Shown piece by piece: positions 61,211-64,000 of a stretch of DNA of 64,000 nt (position 1 is the stretch's first letter; each line of letters starts with the position of its first letter). The DNA is taken from NCBI GenBank assembly GCA_030272585.1, contig BSYQ01000009.1, positions 2,728,001-2,792,000 on the forward strand, read 5' to 3'. Both the position numbers and the translations under genes were made by a program. The DNA comes from Bryopsis sp. KO-2023 (lineage: Eukaryota > Chlorophyta > Ulvophyceae > Bryopsidales > Bryopsidaceae). The notes under the pieces are model-generated. The model worked only from the letters and a program-made list of their open reading frames with translations, was not told where the DNA came from and did no database searches.

Positions 61211-61592
61211 CTTGGGTTCTCGGGACCCTGCGGGGGTTACTTTGTACGTCATCTACATGACGTTACTGCAACGCCATTACGTTGTTGTACCGACCTGGCC
61301 GTTGTTGTAACGTGTTATCGTTACACGTAACGCAATCGATCGTTGTTGTAACGTCTTGCCTCGGTGCGGACGTTGTAGCAGCCGGTGTAGACGTTACTGA
61401 TAACGTACTGCGTTACAATAACGCTTTGGCGTTACAGTAACGTCGGATCGTTGTTGTACCGGACTTGGACGTTGTTGTACCGACTGGGTCGTTGTTGTAA
61501 CGTGTGCAACGTGTTGTAACGTCCGGTCGGTGCGTGCACCGACCGGACACGTTACTGTACCGACCCTGTGCGTTACGGTACGGTGCGTTACA

Positions 61593-63212
61593 AACGGGTT
61601 ACTGCCCAGCTCTGGTGATAATAACAAACTCTTCACATCCATTTCTGAGTCTTTATTTCCATCATTTATTGCTCCATTAAACGTACCGAATGCGTTTACT
61701 GTCCTGATGAGCTAATTGAATTTGAAATCGAAAATCACCCACCGACAATCCAACCACAGCAGTGCGACTGCCAACGTGAACTGCCCTGCTCGAAGCATTG
61801 AAAACCGTTACCTTAAGAGGTTTTCCCGCTTCCCATAGCGACGATGATGTGAGGAGGCCGATAGGCATGCGTCCAGAGTCGAAAACAGGGATACTGCGGT
61901 CTGCGCGAAACGGCAGTATGAAAGTGCGAGAGGCTTTAGATGCGATTACGAAAGAACGACCCACTGGAATAAAAACATTCTCGCCTCGCTGCACTGGTTC
62001 CACCACTCCTCTTTCTGTAGCCTGGATCGTAACTGTCGTGGGTGCAACCTCCTTTGCCTCGACGCCTTTGGTATATGTGTTTTCGCCTCGAACAGCCAAA
62101 CACTGCACTGCCGTTTGTCGACTCATCTCGATTAAACCTTTCGCTGGATTAATCCTGCACTCAAATCGCTTCAATAAGTCGTTGCCCACCAGCAGATCAT
62201 GCGAAACCTCATCACAAACCATAAACTCATGCAACATGGTTTTCTTTCCCAGGGTCACGTGCATCTCCGCAACTCCTTTCGCCTGCAACGTGGTTTGGTT
62301 AAAACAGCGTATAGCTGAGCGTGCCATGTCAACTTTCAACTCAGACCCAGCTCGCTTCAAGGTGCGGGAGGAGATAATCGATATAGATGCACCAGTGTCG
62401 ACGAGTCCATTCATCGTAACGCGATCATTCAAAACCACTGGGCAGTATAACAGCGAGCTTGCGAAATTGATGCCTGCCTTGTCCATTTCGTCAGCGATGG
62501 CGACATTCACTATTTCACCTTCCTCTGCCATAGGATCTTCTTCAGCGAAAATATCGTCCTCAAAATACTCGTCAACTTTGTCATCCTTCGTGGCGTCGTC
62601 AGTATCCACGTGAAATATCCCAGGCTGTTTGTCACCACGACCTCCTTTTGAACGCTGACGAGTGAATGGGCGTGCCTTTTCCCCTCCTTCTCCAGTACCT
62701 TGGCTTTTCACGAGATAGGTCAAAAACGAACGAAAGCGTTTATCTCGTTTCGCGAAATCAGCAACATAGTGTTTGAGCGTGGAAATAGGCACGCGTCTCA
62801 GCGTATCCACATGCGACGAAGTTCCTTCCAAAGCCGAAACACTTCCCTTACTCAACTCCAGAGCGTCGATCTCCATAGCATCCTCGACTCCTTTATCACT
62901 CAAATTTCCAGCGAGTAACCAATCCGTTCTTCTGCGAACAACCTGGATGACTTGGTCGAGACTCGTCTGCAGGATATCATATCCCGCTAATGTATTTCGA
63001 ACATCCGTTGGCAGTTTGTTTAGTAACAACTGCAGCTTTCTCGATGGAGCCACATGGGGATATTCGTCACAGACAGTCTTGAACCTGCTCGTAAACGCCA
63101 ACAGGGACTTCCCTTTTTCTTTCTTCAACGCCAAGATCCTTTGTTCCGGACTGAGAATACTCTCCGTTGGAAGGAGATTGTTTAGATTCGCCTTGATCGA
63201 ATCCCAGCACGC
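61593..63212 (-). mobile_element. Element A segment: Gag-like and aspartic protease
   Basis: The Gag-like part has LLAFTSRFKTVCDEYP and a matrix-like helical region; the retropepsin active site is VDTGASISIIS in a 485-codon frame. Bounded by FB3 on the left and the element C LTR on the right. Confidence 0.8.
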
Positions 63213-63685
63213 TGTAGCGAATCAGGGTTTCTGACAGCCCTGCAGTACGTCAGCAGGCTTGCTGACAGTCCTGCAGTACTTTAAGTAGGAGGCTGGCTGC
63301 CCTGAGGCAGCGTACAGTCAGTCAGGGTGTGCTGGCAGTGAAGTAGTACGTGGACTACTGAGCTGGCAGCTAGAATGTTCTAGAAGGTCGCTCAGCACCA
63401 CAGGAATGGCCGTGGGGCTGAGCTGGGCTCTGATTGAAAGGACTGCAAGGTCTGATGCCTTGCAGCAGTGATGCAGACTGATGTTACAGCCTATGATCAG
63501 TTAGGATCAAGGCTGCTAGGGTATTCTATAAGTTCTTGGGGTTTGAACGTTCTTGTAACCTTACTTTGGGATTGAACTCCCTTTGTCTCGCTTCCAAGTC
63601 GTCTATTCTTTCCCTCCAAGCCGTTTCAGGCTTGCAGTTCACAGCCGGCAGCCCACAATAGCGGTCTGCAGGCGGATTCACTACA
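63213..63685 (+). repeat. Element C 5' LTR (putative)
   Basis: 473 bp from TGTAG to CTACA. It includes duplicated CCTGCAGTAC units near 63240 and 63271. The second LTR is outside the window. Confidence 0.65.
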
Positions 63686-63686
63686 T

Positions 63687-63704
63687 TGGTTTCGGAGCAA
63701 GGGC
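63687..63704 (+). other. Element C primer-binding site
   Basis: TGGTTTCGGAGCAAGGGC directly after the LTR. The first 12 bases equal those of the element B site. Confidence 0.7.
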
Positions 63705-63899
63705 GCAGCAAGACTGTGCAGGGTCGCTGGAGGACCTTGGAAGGCCCCACAGCCTTGGGAGAGATAGAACTGGAGAGTGCTGTGAGCAGCACACAGAAGC
63801 AGCGCACAGGCGCAGCACACAGACGCAGTTTTTGCGCTGTTCAGGGAAGCAGACTTGAAAAGTCACAGGCGCAGCTGTTGTTTCGTCGAGTTTGGTTGT

Positions 63900-64000
63900 A
63901 TGAGTTTCGGCAGACCTTCTGGTGGTAGTGACAGAGTTATTGAAGTGGTTTCTGACTCTGAGACGAGTATTCATTCAGAGGACTCAGCAGAGAACCACCC
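63900..64000 (+). CDS. Element C Gag start (partial)
   Basis: Opens MSFGRPSGGSDRVIEVV and continues Ser/Glu-rich to the window edge. The position after LTR and leader suggests the N-terminus of Gag. Too short for homology. Confidence 0.45.
   Translation, partial: MSFGRPSGGSDRVIEVVSDSETSIHSEDSAENH

Larger units (their letters stand above)
60728..61592. mobile_element. Foldback DNA element FB3 inserted in element A
   Basis: An 865-bp hairpin-forming element. The outer arms are built of ACGGT/GTTACGGT/CGTTGTTGTACCGA-type short repeats; the right arm is longer than the left. The inner arms are a near-perfect inverted repeat (about 60905-61050 and 61127-61290) around an AT-rich loop of about 80 bp. 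The flanks AATGGGT (60721-60727) and AACGGGT (61593-61599) form an imperfect direct repeat that may be the target duplication. No ORF of substance. Confidence 0.75.
50244..63212 (-). mobile_element. Element A: interrupted Ty3/Gypsy-like LTR retrotransposon
   Basis: Minus-strand element whose parts appear in the order Gag/protease, reverse transcriptase, RNase H, integrase. It is broken by at least three large insertions: foldback FB3 between protease and RT, element B within RT, and element C in the Gag region. Its 5' end and 5' LTR lie beyond element C and outside the window. The remaining segments still show long open frames, so its death seems fairly recent relative to the insertions. Confidence 0.8.
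63213..64000 (+). mobile_element. Element C: 5' end of a third LTR retrotransposon
   Basis: Starts inside the Gag region of element A with a putative LTR whose ends are inverted (TGTAG ... CTACA). It is followed by a primer site and a short leader, then a frame that stays open to the end of the window. Opposite orientation to A and B. Family not determinable from this part. Confidence 0.7.

Noticed and set aside
61394-61642. Minus-strand ORF running from element A into FB3
   Set aside because: Its second half is the short-repeat arm of the foldback element, so it is not a gene.

Overview
The window is nuclear DNA of a eukaryote. Genes are intron-rich (up to 13 coding exons), introns are short and full of poly-T/poly-A tracts, and almost every exon junction I placed keeps codon phase. 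A plastid-type tandem GST-N/glutaredoxin-like protein with a transit-peptide-like leader and a plant/algal ascorbate peroxidase point to a photosynthetic cell. A TTLL1 tubulin polyglutamylase, a CEP78-like LRR protein and a double cyclic-nucleotide-binding protein point to a flagellated one. The leader shows no secretory signal in front of it. A flagellated alga with a primary plastid (green, early streptophyte or glaucophyte) fits best; I cannot name the species.

Region 1, 1-47.1 kb, is a gene-dense host segment. In order: USO1/p115 N-terminus (-), TTLL1 (+), CCDC25 (-), plastid GST-N/Grx tandem protein (+), an unassigned four-exon gene (-), an unassigned multi-exon gene (+), a small ORF (-), SMARCAL1-type annealing helicase (+), tRNA-Thr(UGU) (+), a small membrane-protein exon (-), ERCC1 (+), a CEP78-like LRR protein (-), ascorbate peroxidase (-), PAT1 (+), a secreted GPI-anchor-type beta-helix protein (+) and a double CNB-domain protein (-). 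Many neighbours are head-to-head with 130-490 bp between start codons (USO1/TTLL1, CCDC25/GST-N, small ORF/SMARCAL1, small membrane protein/ERCC1), so bidirectional promoters are the rule. Two introns have GC-AG rather than GT-AG borders.

Region 2, 47.1-64 kb, is almost entirely mobile DNA. A Ty3/Gypsy-like element (A) is interrupted by a complete-looking 7.76-kb chromodomain Ty3/Gypsy element (B, 513-bp LTRs, 5-bp target duplication), by a foldback DNA element, and by the 5' LTR of a third LTR element (C) that runs off the window.

The most unusual content is a group of three foldback (hairpin) elements at 42.2-43.0, 48.3-49.6 and 60.7-61.6 kb. Their outer arms are made of short tandem repeats, they are flanked by 6-9 bp direct repeats (clearest: a perfect 9-bp duplication in an intron of the beta-helix gene), and each carries tRNA-like B-box/T-arm sequence; in two of them the tRNA-like part is itself a nearly perfect inverted repeat. 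I know of no named family that combines these traits.
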